This document shows, one piece after another, positions 34,740 to 43,219 of a DNA stretch of 64,000 nt (position 1 is the stretch's first letter; every line of letters begins with the position of its first letter). Source of the stretch: Rhizohabitans arisaemae (lineage in GTDB: Bacteria > Actinomycetota > Actinomycetes > Streptosporangiales > Streptosporangiaceae). The translations under genes and the position numbers were made by a program. The stretch is from assembly GCF_025996515.1 (NCBI RefSeq), contig NZ_BLRH01000034.1, positions 434,001 through 498,000 of the forward strand, written 5' to 3'. The notes beneath the pieces were generated by a model, which had not been told where the DNA came from, searched no databases, and was given only the letters and a program-made list of their open reading frames with translations.

Positions 34740-36080
34740 CTACTGAGGCCGGACGTTGTGGTTGCGGGCGAACAGATTGCCGGGGTCGTACCGGCGCTTG
34801 ACCGCTGTGAGCCGCTCATAGGTCTCCGGTGGATAGATCGCCGCGACATCCTCCTCGGTGGCGGACGTGAGGAAGTTCGCGTAGGCGCCGTTGACGTGAG
34901 ACGCGAGTCTCGCCCATATCGCTTCCATAGCGGGACGGGCGGCCTCCACGACCGGCTTCGGGCCCGCGGTGGTGGTCGTGAACATCAGCTCCGCTTGGCG
35001 ATGCGCGTAGGCGGTGGCGCTGCCGGGGACTCGGGACACCGCGCCGCCGACGCTGCGAACGGCGATGAACGGCGGCCTCTCCGACGCCCCGACCTCGGCG
35101 AGGATCCGAAGGACCTCGGGCACCGACTCCCGGTCGACGAATGCGCTTCGGGTGACGAGCAGGATGCCGGGCGGTGGCGTCAATCCGTCCACGAGCGTGT
35201 CCGCAACGGGTTTCAGCGCGACATCGTCGTCGATCACCGTGCCGAGCCGGCGGATCGGGTCGATGGCCTGGGCCGCGAGCTCTGGGTCGTCGCCGTCGAA
35301 GACCATGTGGATCTCGACCGGCGCCTCGGGTCCGCCGGCGAGGGGGTTGGCGAGGGTCGCGATGGATGTGAGCTCTTCGGGGGCGGTGCGGAGGTGGTCC
35401 GCCCAACCCTGGAGCACCCCGGCCGCCTCCGACGCCGGGAAGGCGATCCTGCCGTGGAAGACGTCCGTCGTCGGGTGCGCCGTGAACTCGAAGGCGGTCA
35501 CGATCCCGAGATTGCCGCCACCACCGCGAAGTGCCCAGAACAGCTCCGGGTTCTCTTCCGCGCTCGCCCGCACGACTTCGCCGTTGGCGGTGACCACCTC
35601 TGCGGCGACCATGCTGTCCAGGGCCAGGCCGTACTTCCTGACCTTCCAGCCGATGCCACCGGCCAGCGTCAGCCCGCCGACGCCGACGCTCTTGGTGTCG
35701 CCTGAGGAGATCGCCAGGCCATGCGGGGCCAGGGCGGCCGCGACCTGACCCCAGGTGGCGCCGCCGCCGATCCGCACGCGGTGACGGTCTTTGTCGACGA
35801 TCTCGATGTTCGCGAGCTTGCCGAGGTCGATCACGACCCCGTCGTCGTTGGTGCCGAAGCCCGGAAACCCGTGGCCACCGCCTCGCACGGACAGCGAAAG
35901 CCCTGCGCCGGCGGCGAATCCGACACCTGCTTGCACGTCCCCGACGCTCCCCGGCCGCAGGACACAGGCCGGACTGCCCGAAGCCAGCACCGAGCGACGA
36001 GCCGATTCGTACTCCGCTTCGCCCGGTTCGATGATGTCGCCGCCGAAGTCGCGGCGAAGGGTTTCAAGCGCTGAGCTCAT
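34740..36080 (-). CDS. FAD-linked oxidoreductase, berberine-bridge type
   Basis: A 446-residue FAD_binding_4 + BBE enzyme. It has the PCMH-type FAD fold with SVRGGGHGFPGFGT (the His is the usual 8-alpha covalent FAD site), VRIGGGATWGQVAAAL, GLTLAGGIGWKVRKYGLALD and the C-terminal BBE segment NGAYANFLTS...YERLTAVKRRYDPGNLFARNHNV. The Cys that would add a second covalent FAD link (in the LALD region) is missing, so FAD is probably singly bound. It is 29 nt downstream of the carboxymuconolactone-decarboxylase-like gene and probably in the same ECF41-controlled operon. Confidence 0.92.
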   Translation of the reverse strand: MSSALETLRRDFGGDIIEPGEAEYESARRSVLASGSPACVLRPGSVGDVQAGVGFAAGAGLSLSVRGGGHGFPGFGTNDDGVVIDLGKLANIEIVDKDRHRVRIGGGATWGQVAAALAPHGLAISSGDTKSVGVGGLTLAGGIGWKVRKYGLALDSMVAAEVVTANGEVVRASAEENPELFWALRGGGGNLGIVTAFEFTAHPTTDVFHGRIAFPASEAAGVLQGWADHLRTAPEELTSIATLANPLAGGPEAPVEIHMVFDGDDPELAAQAIDPIRRLGTVIDDDVALKPVADTLVDGLTPPPGILLVTRSAFVDRESVPEVLRILAEVGASERPPFIAVRSVGGAVSRVPGSATAYAHRQAELMFTTTTAGPKPVVEAARPAMEAIWARLASHVNGAYANFLTSATEEDVAAIYPPETYERLTAVKRRYDPGNLFARNHNVRPQ

Positions 36081-36109
36081 GACGTTCCTTCCACACAGGA
36101 GAATCCTCG

Positions 36110-36583
36110 TTATGCGAATTGACCGGGCCGGTAGCCGCCGGCGGGCTGCCGGGCGATGACGTTCAGGCGGTTCGCGGCGTTGATGAGGGCGATGAGCGAC
36201 ACGAGGGAGGAGAGCTGCCCCTCGTCGTAGTGCTTGGCGGCGTTCGCCCAGGCCTCATCCGTGACACCACCGGCCGCGTCGGCGATGCGGGTGCCCTGCT
36301 CCGCCAGCTCCAGGGCGGCGCGCTCGGCGTCGGTGAACACCGTGGCCTCCCGCCAGGCCGCGACCAAATTGATGCGCACCGGGGTCTCCCCGGCGTGCGC
36401 GAGGTCCTTGGTGTGCATGTCGACGCAGAAACCGCAGCCGTTGATCTGACTGGCGCGGATCATGACCAGGTTCTGGGTCGCGGTCGGCAGCGTCGACTCC
36501 TTGATGACCCTGCTCGCCGCGGTGAAGTGCTTCATGAACGTGGCCCCGAGCGGGCTGCCGAAGGGGTTCAGGCGTGCTTCGAT
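36110..36583 (-). CDS. carboxymuconolactone decarboxylase/AhpD-like protein
   Basis: A 157-residue AhpD-fold protein with the redox motif CGFCVDMHTKDL (CxxC...H) and ARLNPFGSPLGATFMKHF at the front. Homologues usually begin M-E-A-R-L-N; here the codon at that place is ATC (36583-36581), preceded by GTGAGGACG. No in-frame ATG, GTG or TTG lies between it and the predicted ECF41 transcription start, and the next ATG downstream would delete conserved residues. So either ATC is used or the start was mutated. It probably has peroxidase or disulphide reductase activity and is the likely ECF41 target. Confidence 0.8.
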   Translation of the reverse strand: MEARLNPFGSPLGATFMKHFTAASRVIKESTLPTATQNLVMIRASQINGCGFCVDMHTKDLAHAGETPVRINLVAAWREATVFTDAERAALELAEQGTRIADAAGGVTDEAWANAAKHYDEGQLSSLVSLIALINAANRLNVIARQPAGGYRPGQFA

Positions 36584-36626
36584 GACGTCGTCCTCACTCG
36601 TGATGGTGTGTACGGGACGAACACGA

Positions 36627-36653
36627 GATGCCGGCGAGCCGGTCCTTGTGACA
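36627..36653 (-). promoter_or_regulatory. ECF41-type promoter of the CMD operon
   Basis: The minus strand reads TGTCACA, 16 nt, CATC. The published ECF41 consensus is TGTCACA-N16-CGTC, so one base differs. It lies 44 nt upstream of the presumed start of the CMD-like gene. Confidence 0.7.
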
Positions 36654-36758
36654 GCACGGGGTACGTGATCTGCGCCACACACCGACGGCCGCATCGGGGG
36701 TATCCGACGGCACCGCTGCTCACGACGCCGCCTGGGCGTCACATAACTTTGGCGGTGG

Positions 36759-36785
36759 TGTCACAAAACGGCGGGATCCGGTGTC
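36759..36785 (+). promoter_or_regulatory. ECF41-type promoter of the sigma gene
   Basis: TGTCACA, 16 nt, TGTC; one base away from the ECF41 consensus. It lies 38 nt upstream of the sigma factor ATG, implying positive autoregulation. Confidence 0.7.
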
Positions 36786-36822
36786 TGGTGGTGACACAGC
36801 CGAAAGCAAAGAGGAGCCATCC

Positions 36823-37737
36823 ATGACCGGCACGTCGCGGACCATGCCCGGGGATCACGGCCGGGGCACGACGGACCCCGCCACCGAGGCGTTCGTCACC
36901 CACCGCAACCTGCTGTTCACCGTCGCCTACGAGCTGCTCGGCTCGGCCGCCGACGCCGAGGACGTCCTGCAGGAGACCTGGCTGCGGTGGGCGGGAGTCG
37001 ACCTCGCCACGGTGCGGGATCGGCGTGCGTACCTGGTCCGGATCACCACCCGGCAGGCGCTGATCCGGCTGCGCACGCTCGGCCGCCGCAGGGAGTCCTA
37101 CATCGGCCCCTGGCTGCCCGAGCCGCTGCTCACCGCGCCCGACGTGGCCGAGGACGTCGAACTGGCCGACAGCGTCTCGATGGCGATGCTGCTGGTGCTG
37201 GAGACCCTCACGCCGACCGAGCGGGCGGTGTTCGTGCTGCGCGAGGTGTTCGACCTAGGGTACGACGAGATCGCCGAAGCCGTCGGCAAGAGCCCGGCCG
37301 CGGTGCGCCAGATCGCCCACCGGGCCCGGGCACACGTCGCGGCGCGCCGGCCGCGCGGGGCCGTCTCCCCGGCCGAGTCCCGTGACGCGTTCGAGGCGTT
37401 CCGGCGGGCGATCGAAACGGGCGATCTGCAGAGCCTGCTCGACATCCTGGCGCCGGACGTCGTGCTTCTGGGCGACGGCGGCGGAGTCGTCCAGGCCGCG
37501 CTGGAGCCCGTCGTGGGGGCCGGCCAGGTGGCCCGCGTGCTGGGCAGGATCGACGCCGCGGCCGTGCTGCAGCCGGCACAGGTCAACGGCTGCCCGGCGC
37601 TGATCGTCCGGCTCAACGGCGAGATCAACACCGTGCTGGCGGCGCACATCGACAACGGGCTCATCACCGGGCTCTATGCCGTACGCAATCCCGAGAAGCT
37701 GTCGCGTATGGAGCGGGAGACCACTCTGAGCCGCTGA
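36823..37737 (+). CDS. ECF41 sigma factor with fused C-terminal regulatory domain
   Basis: A 304-residue sigma factor of the SigJ/ECF41 group. Region 2 (about 20-85) has VAYELLGSAADAEDVLQETWLRW, region 4 (about 125-180) has LTPTERAVFVLREVFDLGYDEIAEAVGKSPAAVRQI, and a SnoaL-like C-terminal domain (about 190-300) carries the conserved DGGG and the NPEKL motif (NPDKL in the family). In this group the C-terminal domain replaces an anti-sigma factor. ATG 36823 has GAGGAG. ECF41 genes are known to sit beside carboxymuconolactone decarboxylase, oxidoreductase or epimerase genes, as here. Confidence 0.93.
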   Translation: MTGTSRTMPGDHGRGTTDPATEAFVTHRNLLFTVAYELLGSAADAEDVLQETWLRWAGVDLATVRDRRAYLVRITTRQALIRLRTLGRRRESYIGPWLPEPLLTAPDVAEDVELADSVSMAMLLVLETLTPTERAVFVLREVFDLGYDEIAEAVGKSPAAVRQIAHRARAHVAARRPRGAVSPAESRDAFEAFRRAIETGDLQSLLDILAPDVVLLGDGGGVVQAALEPVVGAGQVARVLGRIDAAAVLQPAQVNGCPALIVRLNGEINTVLAAHIDNGLITGLYAVRNPEKLSRMERETTLSR

Positions 37738-37924
37738 GTCCGGAGCCCTCGGAAACGAACGACACAACCGGCATCCGGCCGCCGACGACGAAACATCCTT
37801 CGCTCGATCGGCGGCCTCCCCCGGGATCGGCCCGGTCGTCAAATGTTGGCTGAGGTGGGGCGCGGTGCCGACGCGAGGAGCACCTGCGGCGTGATGCGCG
37901 CCGTCCCGGGCGACCGGGTGGGGA

Positions 37925-38941
37925 TCACCGGGTCGCGGTGCCGCGTCCGTCGAGCAGCGGCCGGGCCGGCTGCCAGGTGTCACCGCGGCGGCGGGCCGCG
38001 ATGCCCGACAGCGCTTCGAGGACGATGCGGTTGCCGAGGTAGGCGGTGATGTCCGCGTGGTCGTAGGGAGGGGAGACCTCGACGACGTCCACACCGACGA
38101 TGGGGAGTTCGAACGCCAGGCGGCGTACGGTGTCCAGCAGTTGCCGGGAGGTCAGCCCGCCGGGCTCGGGGGTGCCGGTGCCCGGGGCCATGCCGGGGTC
38201 CACCACGTCGACGTCGACGGACAGGAACACTCCGTCGCAGTCGTCGAGCGCGATGTCCATGGCCTCGTCCACGCACTCCTGCAGGCCGCGGGTGACGATC
38301 TCGCTCATCTCGTACGAGCGCATGCGCTGGTCGGCCATCCAGTCCAGCGTTTCCGGACCCGGCCAGTAGCCGCGCAGGCCCATCTGGAGGAACCGGTCCC
38401 CGCGGACGGCGCCGGACTCCAGCAGCCGGCGCATCGGCTGGCCGTGGCCGTGCAGGTGGCCGAACTCGATGTCTCCGGTGTCGGCGTGCGCGTCGAAGTG
38501 GATGACCGAGATTCGGCCCATTCCGTGATGCCGGGCGACACCGGTGATGTCCGGCAGCGCGATGGTGTGGTCGCCGCCCAGCACGATCGGTATCGCGCCC
38601 GAGGCGGCGATCGTCGCCACGGCCTCCTCGATCGCGGCGATGCTGCCCTCGATGTCACCGGCGAACATCTCCACGTCGCCGGCGTCCACCACGCGCAGAT
38701 CCCGGAGCGCGTCCACACGCAGCGGCAGAGAGGGGCGTGACCCGTCGTGGGGGAGGTAGTCGGTCGACCGGATCGCCGACGGGCCGAACCGGGTGCCCGG
38801 CCGGTGGCTCACGCCTCCGTCGAACGGGGCACCGACGATCACTACTTCGGCACCCTGGTAGCTGGCGGGGTCGTCGAGGGTGCAGCGGTCGATGCCGAGA
38901 AATGTGATGTCGGGGCCGAACATCGCTCCGTAGCGGCTCAT
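37925..38941 (-). CDS. agmatinase/ureohydrolase
   Basis: A 338-residue arginase-superfamily enzyme with all manganese-binding motifs: GGDHTIALP, IHFDAHADTGD and SVDVDVVDPGMAPGTGTPEPGG. The APFDGGVSHRPGTRFGP start fits agmatinase/guanidinobutyrase. It would release urea from agmatine or a related guanidino compound. GAGGAG precedes the ATG. It is divergent from the TetR gene at 39048; two matching palindromes in the 106-nt region between them suggest that TetR controls it. Confidence 0.9.
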   Translation of the reverse strand: MSRYGAMFGPDITFLGIDRCTLDDPASYQGAEVVIVGAPFDGGVSHRPGTRFGPSAIRSTDYLPHDGSRPSLPLRVDALRDLRVVDAGDVEMFAGDIEGSIAAIEEAVATIAASGAIPIVLGGDHTIALPDITGVARHHGMGRISVIHFDAHADTGDIEFGHLHGHGQPMRRLLESGAVRGDRFLQMGLRGYWPGPETLDWMADQRMRSYEMSEIVTRGLQECVDEAMDIALDDCDGVFLSVDVDVVDPGMAPGTGTPEPGGLTSRQLLDTVRRLAFELPIVGVDVVEVSPPYDHADITAYLGNRIVLEALSGIAARRRGDTWQPARPLLDGRGTATR

Positions 38942-38964
38942 GGTGGCTCTCCTCGCACAAGGCC

Positions 38965-39007
38965 CTGATGTTAAAGTCAGGGATAGGTCGGATTGACTTT
39001 AAAGTCA
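38965..39007. promoter_or_regulatory. pair of operator palindromes, agmatinase/TetR
   Basis: Site 2 (38994-39007) is the perfect palindrome TGACTTTAAAGTCA. Site 1 (38965-38980), CTGATGTTAAAGTCAG, is the same palindrome with two mismatched pairs. The centres are 28 bp apart. They lie between the divergent starts at 38941 and 39048 and should bind the TetR regulator. Confidence 0.7.
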
Positions 39008-39047
39008 GGAGCCAGGTTGGGGCAAGGGGTGTGACAGGATCGAAACC

Positions 39048-39821
39048 GTGAGCGCAATCAGCACCGATGGGCCGGTTGGGGGCGGGCCCGCGACCGTCGG
39101 CGCACGCGGCGGCCGGGAAGGCATCCTCCAAGCCGCCGTCGAACTCATCGCCAGGGACGGCTTCGACGGTGTGCGCATCGCCGACATCGCCGCCCGGGCG
39201 GGGGTGTCGACCGCGCTGGTGCACTATCACTTCGCCGTCCGCGACCGGCTGCTGACCGACGCGCTCGCATACTCGCTCAGCCGGGCGGAAGCCCGCCTGG
39301 AACGCAGCACCCGGAGCTCCCACCGCGACACCCCGGTCGAGCGCCTCGCCGATCTGATCGATTTCCTGCTGCCGCTCACCCATGACGACATCCTCGAAAG
39401 CCGCCTCTGGGCGGAGCTGGAGATTCGCTCCACCGGGTCGAAGGAACTCGCCGCCGCCCTCGCCGAGCTGCGCCGCCGCGTCCAGGCTCCGCTTGTGTCC
39501 GCCATCGTGGAAGGTCTGCGCACCGGGGACTTCCGCGACTGCGAGCCCGGCGACGTCGCCATCGCCGCCATGGCGCTCCTCGACGGCCTGACGAGGTGGC
39601 TCCTCACCGACCCGGGTGGGCTTACCCTCGAAGGCGCCCGCCGCTTGGGTGCACGCCAGCTCACCCTCGCCGTCGGCTACGGCGGCGAGCTCCCCTTTCA
39701 ACCCCTTCCCGACCCGGGGACCCCGCCGGACCACACCAAGTCCGACCGGGCCGCTTCCCGCCGCCGGCGCGCGCCACGCGCCCCGGTGCCGCCACCGGGC
39801 GACACGCCGACCGACTCGTGA
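39048..39821 (+). CDS. TetR-family regulator
   Basis: A 257-residue TetR protein; helix-turn-helix at about 20-70 (GILQAAVELIARDGFDGVRIADIAARAGVSTALVHYHFAVRDRLL) and a ligand domain to about 215. The last 40 residues are a disordered, Arg/Pro-rich tail not usual for the family. GTG start. It is divergent from agmatinase and followed by a 2-hydroxy-3-oxopropionate-reductase-like gene, so it may control guanidino-compound use. Confidence 0.9.
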   Translation: MSAISTDGPVGGGPATVGARGGREGILQAAVELIARDGFDGVRIADIAARAGVSTALVHYHFAVRDRLLTDALAYSLSRAEARLERSTRSSHRDTPVERLADLIDFLLPLTHDDILESRLWAELEIRSTGSKELAAALAELRRRVQAPLVSAIVEGLRTGDFRDCEPGDVAIAAMALLDGLTRWLLTDPGGLTLEGARRLGARQLTLAVGYGGELPFQPLPDPGTPPDHTKSDRAASRRRRAPRAPVPPPGDTPTDS

Positions 39822-40008
39822 CCCACTCCGGCGGCGCAGCCGTGGCGGAACAGCGCCGGCCAGGGGTTCCCGTCTGGCAGGCGCTGTTCGCTCTCGTGCC
39901 TTCGGAAGTGCTCCGCCGTCATGTGAGCGCGGTCTTGGGGTGGTGACACGCGCACCCGGGTGCCGACCCGTTTGAGAACCTCGACTTCGCGGCATGGAAG
40001 GAACTCGC

Positions 40009-40911
40009 GTGACCGCCGTCGCCTTCATCGGACTCGGGGTAATGGGCGCGCCCATGGCGCAGAACCTGGTGAAAGCCGGATTCGACGTCATCGGCCACAA
40101 CCGCTCGCCGGCTCGGACCGACACCCTCGTGGCGAGCGGCGGACGCCGCGCGGATTCCGTCGCCGACGCCGTTCGCGACGCCGACGTGATCGTCACCATG
40201 CTCCCCGACAGTCCTGACGTCGAAGCCGTCGTGCTCGGCGAGGGCGGGGCCCTCGAGACCGCCCGGCACGGCGCACTGCTCGTCGACGCGAGCACGGTGC
40301 GCCCGGAGACCAGCCGGGCAGTCGCGGCGGCGGCCGAGGCACGCGGGGTTCGCGCCCTGGACGCTCCGGTGAGCGGGGGCGAGGCGGGCGCCGTCGAAGG
40401 CACGTTGTCGATCATGGTGGGCGGCGACGAGGAAGTCTACGAGTCCGCGCTCCCCGTACTGCGGGCCATGGGTTCCACCGTCGTGCACGTCGGCCCGGCG
40501 GGCGCGGGTCAGACGGTCAAGGCGGCGAACCAGCTCATCGTGGCGGGGACCATTGAACTCGTGTCGGAGGCCCTGGTCTTCCTGGACTCGCACGGGGTGG
40601 ATCTCGGCGCGGCCGTGAGCGTGCTCGCCGGGGGCCTCGCCGGCAACGCGGTCCTTCAACGCAAAGCGCCCGCGATGCTCGCTCGCGACTTCACCCCCGG
40701 CTTCCGGATCGATCTCCACCACAAGGACCTCGGAATCGTGCTGGCCGCCGTGCGCGAGGCGGGAGTCGCACTTCCACTCGGCACGCATGTGGCCGGCCTG
40801 GTCGCCTCATTGCGTGCGCAGGGCGGCGGCTCGTTGGATCACTCGGCGCTTCTGCTCCAGGTCGAGTCGCTGTCCGGCCGGGACAACGAGCTGCGGTCGA
40901 GGCCTGTCTGA
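40009..40911 (+). CDS. NAD(P)-dependent beta-hydroxyacid dehydrogenase
   Basis: A 300-residue enzyme of the tartronate-semialdehyde reductase/3-hydroxyisobutyrate dehydrogenase family: cofactor motif FIGLGVMGAPMAQNLVKAG, substrate loop LDAPVSGGEAGAVEGTLSIMVGG, catalytic-lysine helix GAGQTVKAANQLIVAG, and C-terminal HKDLGIVLAA. GTG 40009 follows GGAAGGA; the in-frame ATG 39994 lies inside that ribosome binding site. The glyoxylate-pathway role would fit glxR but cannot be proven from context. No glyoxylate carboligase is nearby. Confidence 0.9.
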   Translation: MTAVAFIGLGVMGAPMAQNLVKAGFDVIGHNRSPARTDTLVASGGRRADSVADAVRDADVIVTMLPDSPDVEAVVLGEGGALETARHGALLVDASTVRPETSRAVAAAAEARGVRALDAPVSGGEAGAVEGTLSIMVGGDEEVYESALPVLRAMGSTVVHVGPAGAGQTVKAANQLIVAGTIELVSEALVFLDSHGVDLGAAVSVLAGGLAGNAVLQRKAPAMLARDFTPGFRIDLHHKDLGIVLAAVREAGVALPLGTHVAGLVASLRAQGGGSLDHSALLLQVESLSGRDNELRSRPV

Positions 40912-40960
40912 GGAGCCGTACCCACTCCCGACCGGGAGTGCCACGCGTCAGACCGCCTGG

Positions 40961-41371
40961 TCAGACCTTGAGCACCTCGGAGAACCGGATCGCGTTTCCC
41001 GAAGGGTCGCGGAACGCGCAGTCGCGTACGCCGTACGGCTGGTCGATCGGCTCCTGCAGCACCTCGGCGCCCGAGGCCCGTACACGCTCGAAGGTGGCGT
41101 CGCAGTCCTCGGTCTTGAAGATGCCTGCGGTCAGCAGGCCCATGGCCATGATGTCCTTCATGGCCCCGGCGGCCGCCGGGGCGTAGAGCTCGTCGGGAAC
41201 GCTGAGGCCCAGCTCGATGTCAGGCTGGGATTTCGGCCCGACCGTCAGCCAGCGCATCGTCTCCAGCCGGGCGTCGACACGTACCTCAAAGCCGAGCACA
41301 TCACGGTAGAAGGCCAGCGCCTCCTCGTGATCGTGCACGTTGACAAAGAAATGGGTGAGTTTCAGATCCAT
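40961..41371 (-). CDS. VOC-family glyoxalase/bleomycin-resistance-like protein
   Basis: A 136-residue VOC protein: LTHFFVNVHDHEEALAFYRDVLGFEV start and DCDATFERVRASGAEVLQEPIDQPYGVRDCAFRDPSGNAIRFSE second half. Typical small vicinal-oxygen-chelate fold. It lies 10 nt downstream of the AraC regulator gene, so the two form an operon; such AraC/VOC pairs are frequent in actinomycetes. Confidence 0.9.
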   Translation of the reverse strand: MDLKLTHFFVNVHDHEEALAFYRDVLGFEVRVDARLETMRWLTVGPKSQPDIELGLSVPDELYAPAAAGAMKDIMAMGLLTAGIFKTEDCDATFERVRASGAEVLQEPIDQPYGVRDCAFRDPSGNAIRFSEVLKV

Positions 41372-41381
41372 GTCCGGAACG

Positions 41382-41798
41382 CTATCGAGCGGCCGTCGGA
41401 CGGGCTTCTCGATTCCTGCTTGGCCGGGTCAAGAGCTTGGCAAAGCATGCCGGGACGGCCGCGTCCCCGTGCCGCCGGGCCCGGTAGGCACTCGGGCTCT
41501 CCCCCACCAGCTCGGTGAAACGGGAGCTGAACGAACCGAGCGAGGTGAACCCCACCTCCATGCAGACGTCGGTCACCGACAGGTCGCCGCGCCGCAGCAG
41601 CGCCTTGGCCCGCTCGATCCGCCGGGTCAGCAGGTATCCGTAGGGGGTCTCCCCGTACACCGCGCGGAACCGCCGGGAGAAGTGCGACGGGGACATCAGG
41701 GCGGTACGGGCGAGCGCGGGGACGTCCAGGGGCCGCGCGTACTCCCGGTCCATCCGATCCCTGGCCCGCCGCAGGTGAACGAGGTCCTCACGGGTCAT
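41382..41798 (-). CDS. AraC-family regulator (DNA-binding domain only)
   Basis: A 138-residue stand-alone AraC helix-turn-helix pair: LARTALMSPSHFSRRFRAVYGETPYGYLLTRRIERAKALLRRGDLSVTDVCMEVGFTSLGSFSSRFTELVGESPSAYRARR. No ligand domain, as in SoxS-like small regulators. The ATG at 41798 is chosen by homology (MTREDLVHLRRARDRMDREY); the open frame further upstream has no sense. Cotranscribed with the VOC gene. Confidence 0.88.
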   Translation of the reverse strand: MTREDLVHLRRARDRMDREYARPLDVPALARTALMSPSHFSRRFRAVYGETPYGYLLTRRIERAKALLRRGDLSVTDVCMEVGFTSLGSFSSRFTELVGESPSAYRARRHGDAAVPACFAKLLTRPSRNREARPTAAR

Positions 41799-41899
41799 CC
41801 GGCCAGCATGACACCCCTCTCCGACAGTTCCGCGCCTACCTGCGCGAGACCGGCATCGGCCTTCGAGATTGGTAAAGATCGTTGATCGAGTGGTCTGAG

Positions 41900-42062
41900 T
41901 TCGTGTTCCTCGCCGCCGAGCACCGGCCGAGCCGGTGGAGCAGATCGCCACCGACTCGGTCGGGACCGCTGGTTCACCGCAGCCGAGGCGGTGGCCTACG
42001 GCTTGGCCGACGAGATCACCGGTAGTCCGGCCGACGCCCCGGAGTCCGGCACCCCTGCGTAG
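41900..42062 (+). pseudogene. C-terminal remnant of clpP
   Basis: Reads EPVEQIATDS, then after one extra base RDRWFTAAEAVAYGLADEI, then TGSPADAPESGTPA and a stop at 42060. ClpP proteases end with PVEQI--D-DRDRWFTA-EA--YGL-DE. Only this last tenth remains, and a one-base insertion breaks it. The relic overlaps, on the opposite strand, the last 22 codons of the monooxygenase at 41996-43219. Confidence 0.8.
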
Positions 42063-43219
42063 TCGGGCAGATCGACGCCGTTGATCGCACGCCCGACCAG
42101 TTCGGTGAACCATTCGCCGGCGAAATCGGGGCTCGGCTCGGCGTCCGGCCCCGGGACCTCGAGGCTGTGTACGTGCAACCGGCCGATCTCCTGGTTGGCC
42201 TCCACGAACGAGCGCATCCGAGCCTCGTAGCCGGCGAACCCGGCCTCCGGGTCCCACCGGGCGGCGGCCAGCTCTCCGGCCAGCAGGTAGGCGCCGACCA
42301 GGGCCAGCCCGGTGCCCGCCCCGGACATCGGCGACGCGCTGAACGCCGCGTCCCCGAGCAGCCCCACCCGTCCGCTCGACCAGCGGTCCATCACCACCTG
42401 AGCGACCTGGTCCAGATAGAAGTCCGGGGTGTCGTCCACGTGCGCGAGGATGCGCTGGGTCAACCAGCCGAAACCGTCCATCCGCTCGCGCAGCAGGCGC
42501 TTCTGCGCCGCGACGTCGTGGTAATCGACGTCGAAGTCGGCCGCGGGGAAGGAGAACACGGCCATCGCCCGGGTGGCGTCCGGGATGGGCCGCAGGCCGG
42601 CGGACCGTCCGGCCTCCTGATAGTCGATCATCCAGCGGTCCACTCCGAACTCGTTGGGCACGCTGTAGAAGGCCAGCACGAGCCCGAGATGGCGGATGAA
42701 GTGCCCGCGCGGCCCGAAGACCATCGCTCGCAACTGCGAGTGCAGCCCGTCGGCCCCGATCACCAGGTCAAAGCGCCGCCGGTCGCCGCCGGCGAAGACC
42801 ACGTCAACCCCGTCCGCGTCCTGGCTGAGCTCGGCGATCCGGTCACCGAAGACGTACTCGACACCGTCCCGGGTGTCGTCGTAGAGCACTCGGGACAGGT
42901 CTCCGCGCAGGATCTCGATATCCGCGACGAACCCGTCGCCGCCGTGGTCGTCCGCGCGGTGGGTCTCCAGCACGTTCCCGTCCGCGTCCACGATGGTCGC
43001 GCCGGCGGTATCGGTGCGGGCCGCGCGCACCGCCGCGTCCAGCCCCATCCGCCGGATGACCTCTTTGGCCACCCCACGCGCGTCCACCGCCTGCCCACCG
43101 GGGCGCAGCTCGGGGGCGCGCTCCACCACGGTCACCTCGGCCCCCCTCCGGCGCAGCCAGTGGGCCAGCGCCGGCCCCGCGATGCTCGCCCCCGCCGCCA
43201 ACACCCTGATGCCGCTCAT
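41996..43219 (-). CDS. FAD-dependent monooxygenase (TetX/PgaE-like)
   Basis: A 407-residue flavoprotein monooxygenase: IRVLAAGASIAGPALAHWLRRRGAEVTVVERA start, DLVIGADGLHSQLRAMVFG and GRVGLLGDAAFSASPMSGAGTGLALVGAYLLAGEL (the usual C-rich GD motif has A-F-S-A-S-P). The ATG at 43219 has AGGAGG. The last residues (after DYAGV) run over a decayed clpP fragment on the other strand, suggesting that its original 3' end was replaced. Resembles tetracycline- and polyketide-modifying enzymes; substrate unknown. Confidence 0.9.
   Translation of the reverse strand: MSGIRVLAAGASIAGPALAHWLRRRGAEVTVVERAPELRPGGQAVDARGVAKEVIRRMGLDAAVRAARTDTAGATIVDADGNVLETHRADDHGGDGFVADIEILRGDLSRVLYDDTRDGVEYVFGDRIAELSQDADGVDVVFAGGDRRRFDLVIGADGLHSQLRAMVFGPRGHFIRHLGLVLAFYSVPNEFGVDRWMIDYQEAGRSAGLRPIPDATRAMAVFSFPAADFDVDYHDVAAQKRLLRERMDGFGWLTQRILAHVDDTPDFYLDQVAQVVMDRWSSGRVGLLGDAAFSASPMSGAGTGLALVGAYLLAGELAAARWDPEAGFAGYEARMRSFVEANQEIGRLHVHSLEVPGPDAEPSPDFAGEWFTELVGRAINGVDLPDYAGVPDSGASAGLPVISSAKP

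Noticed and set aside
36584-36742. N-terminal extension of the CMD-like protein to 36742
   Set aside because: The extension crosses the predicted ECF41 promoter, has no homology and would give an Arg-rich leader unlike any family member.
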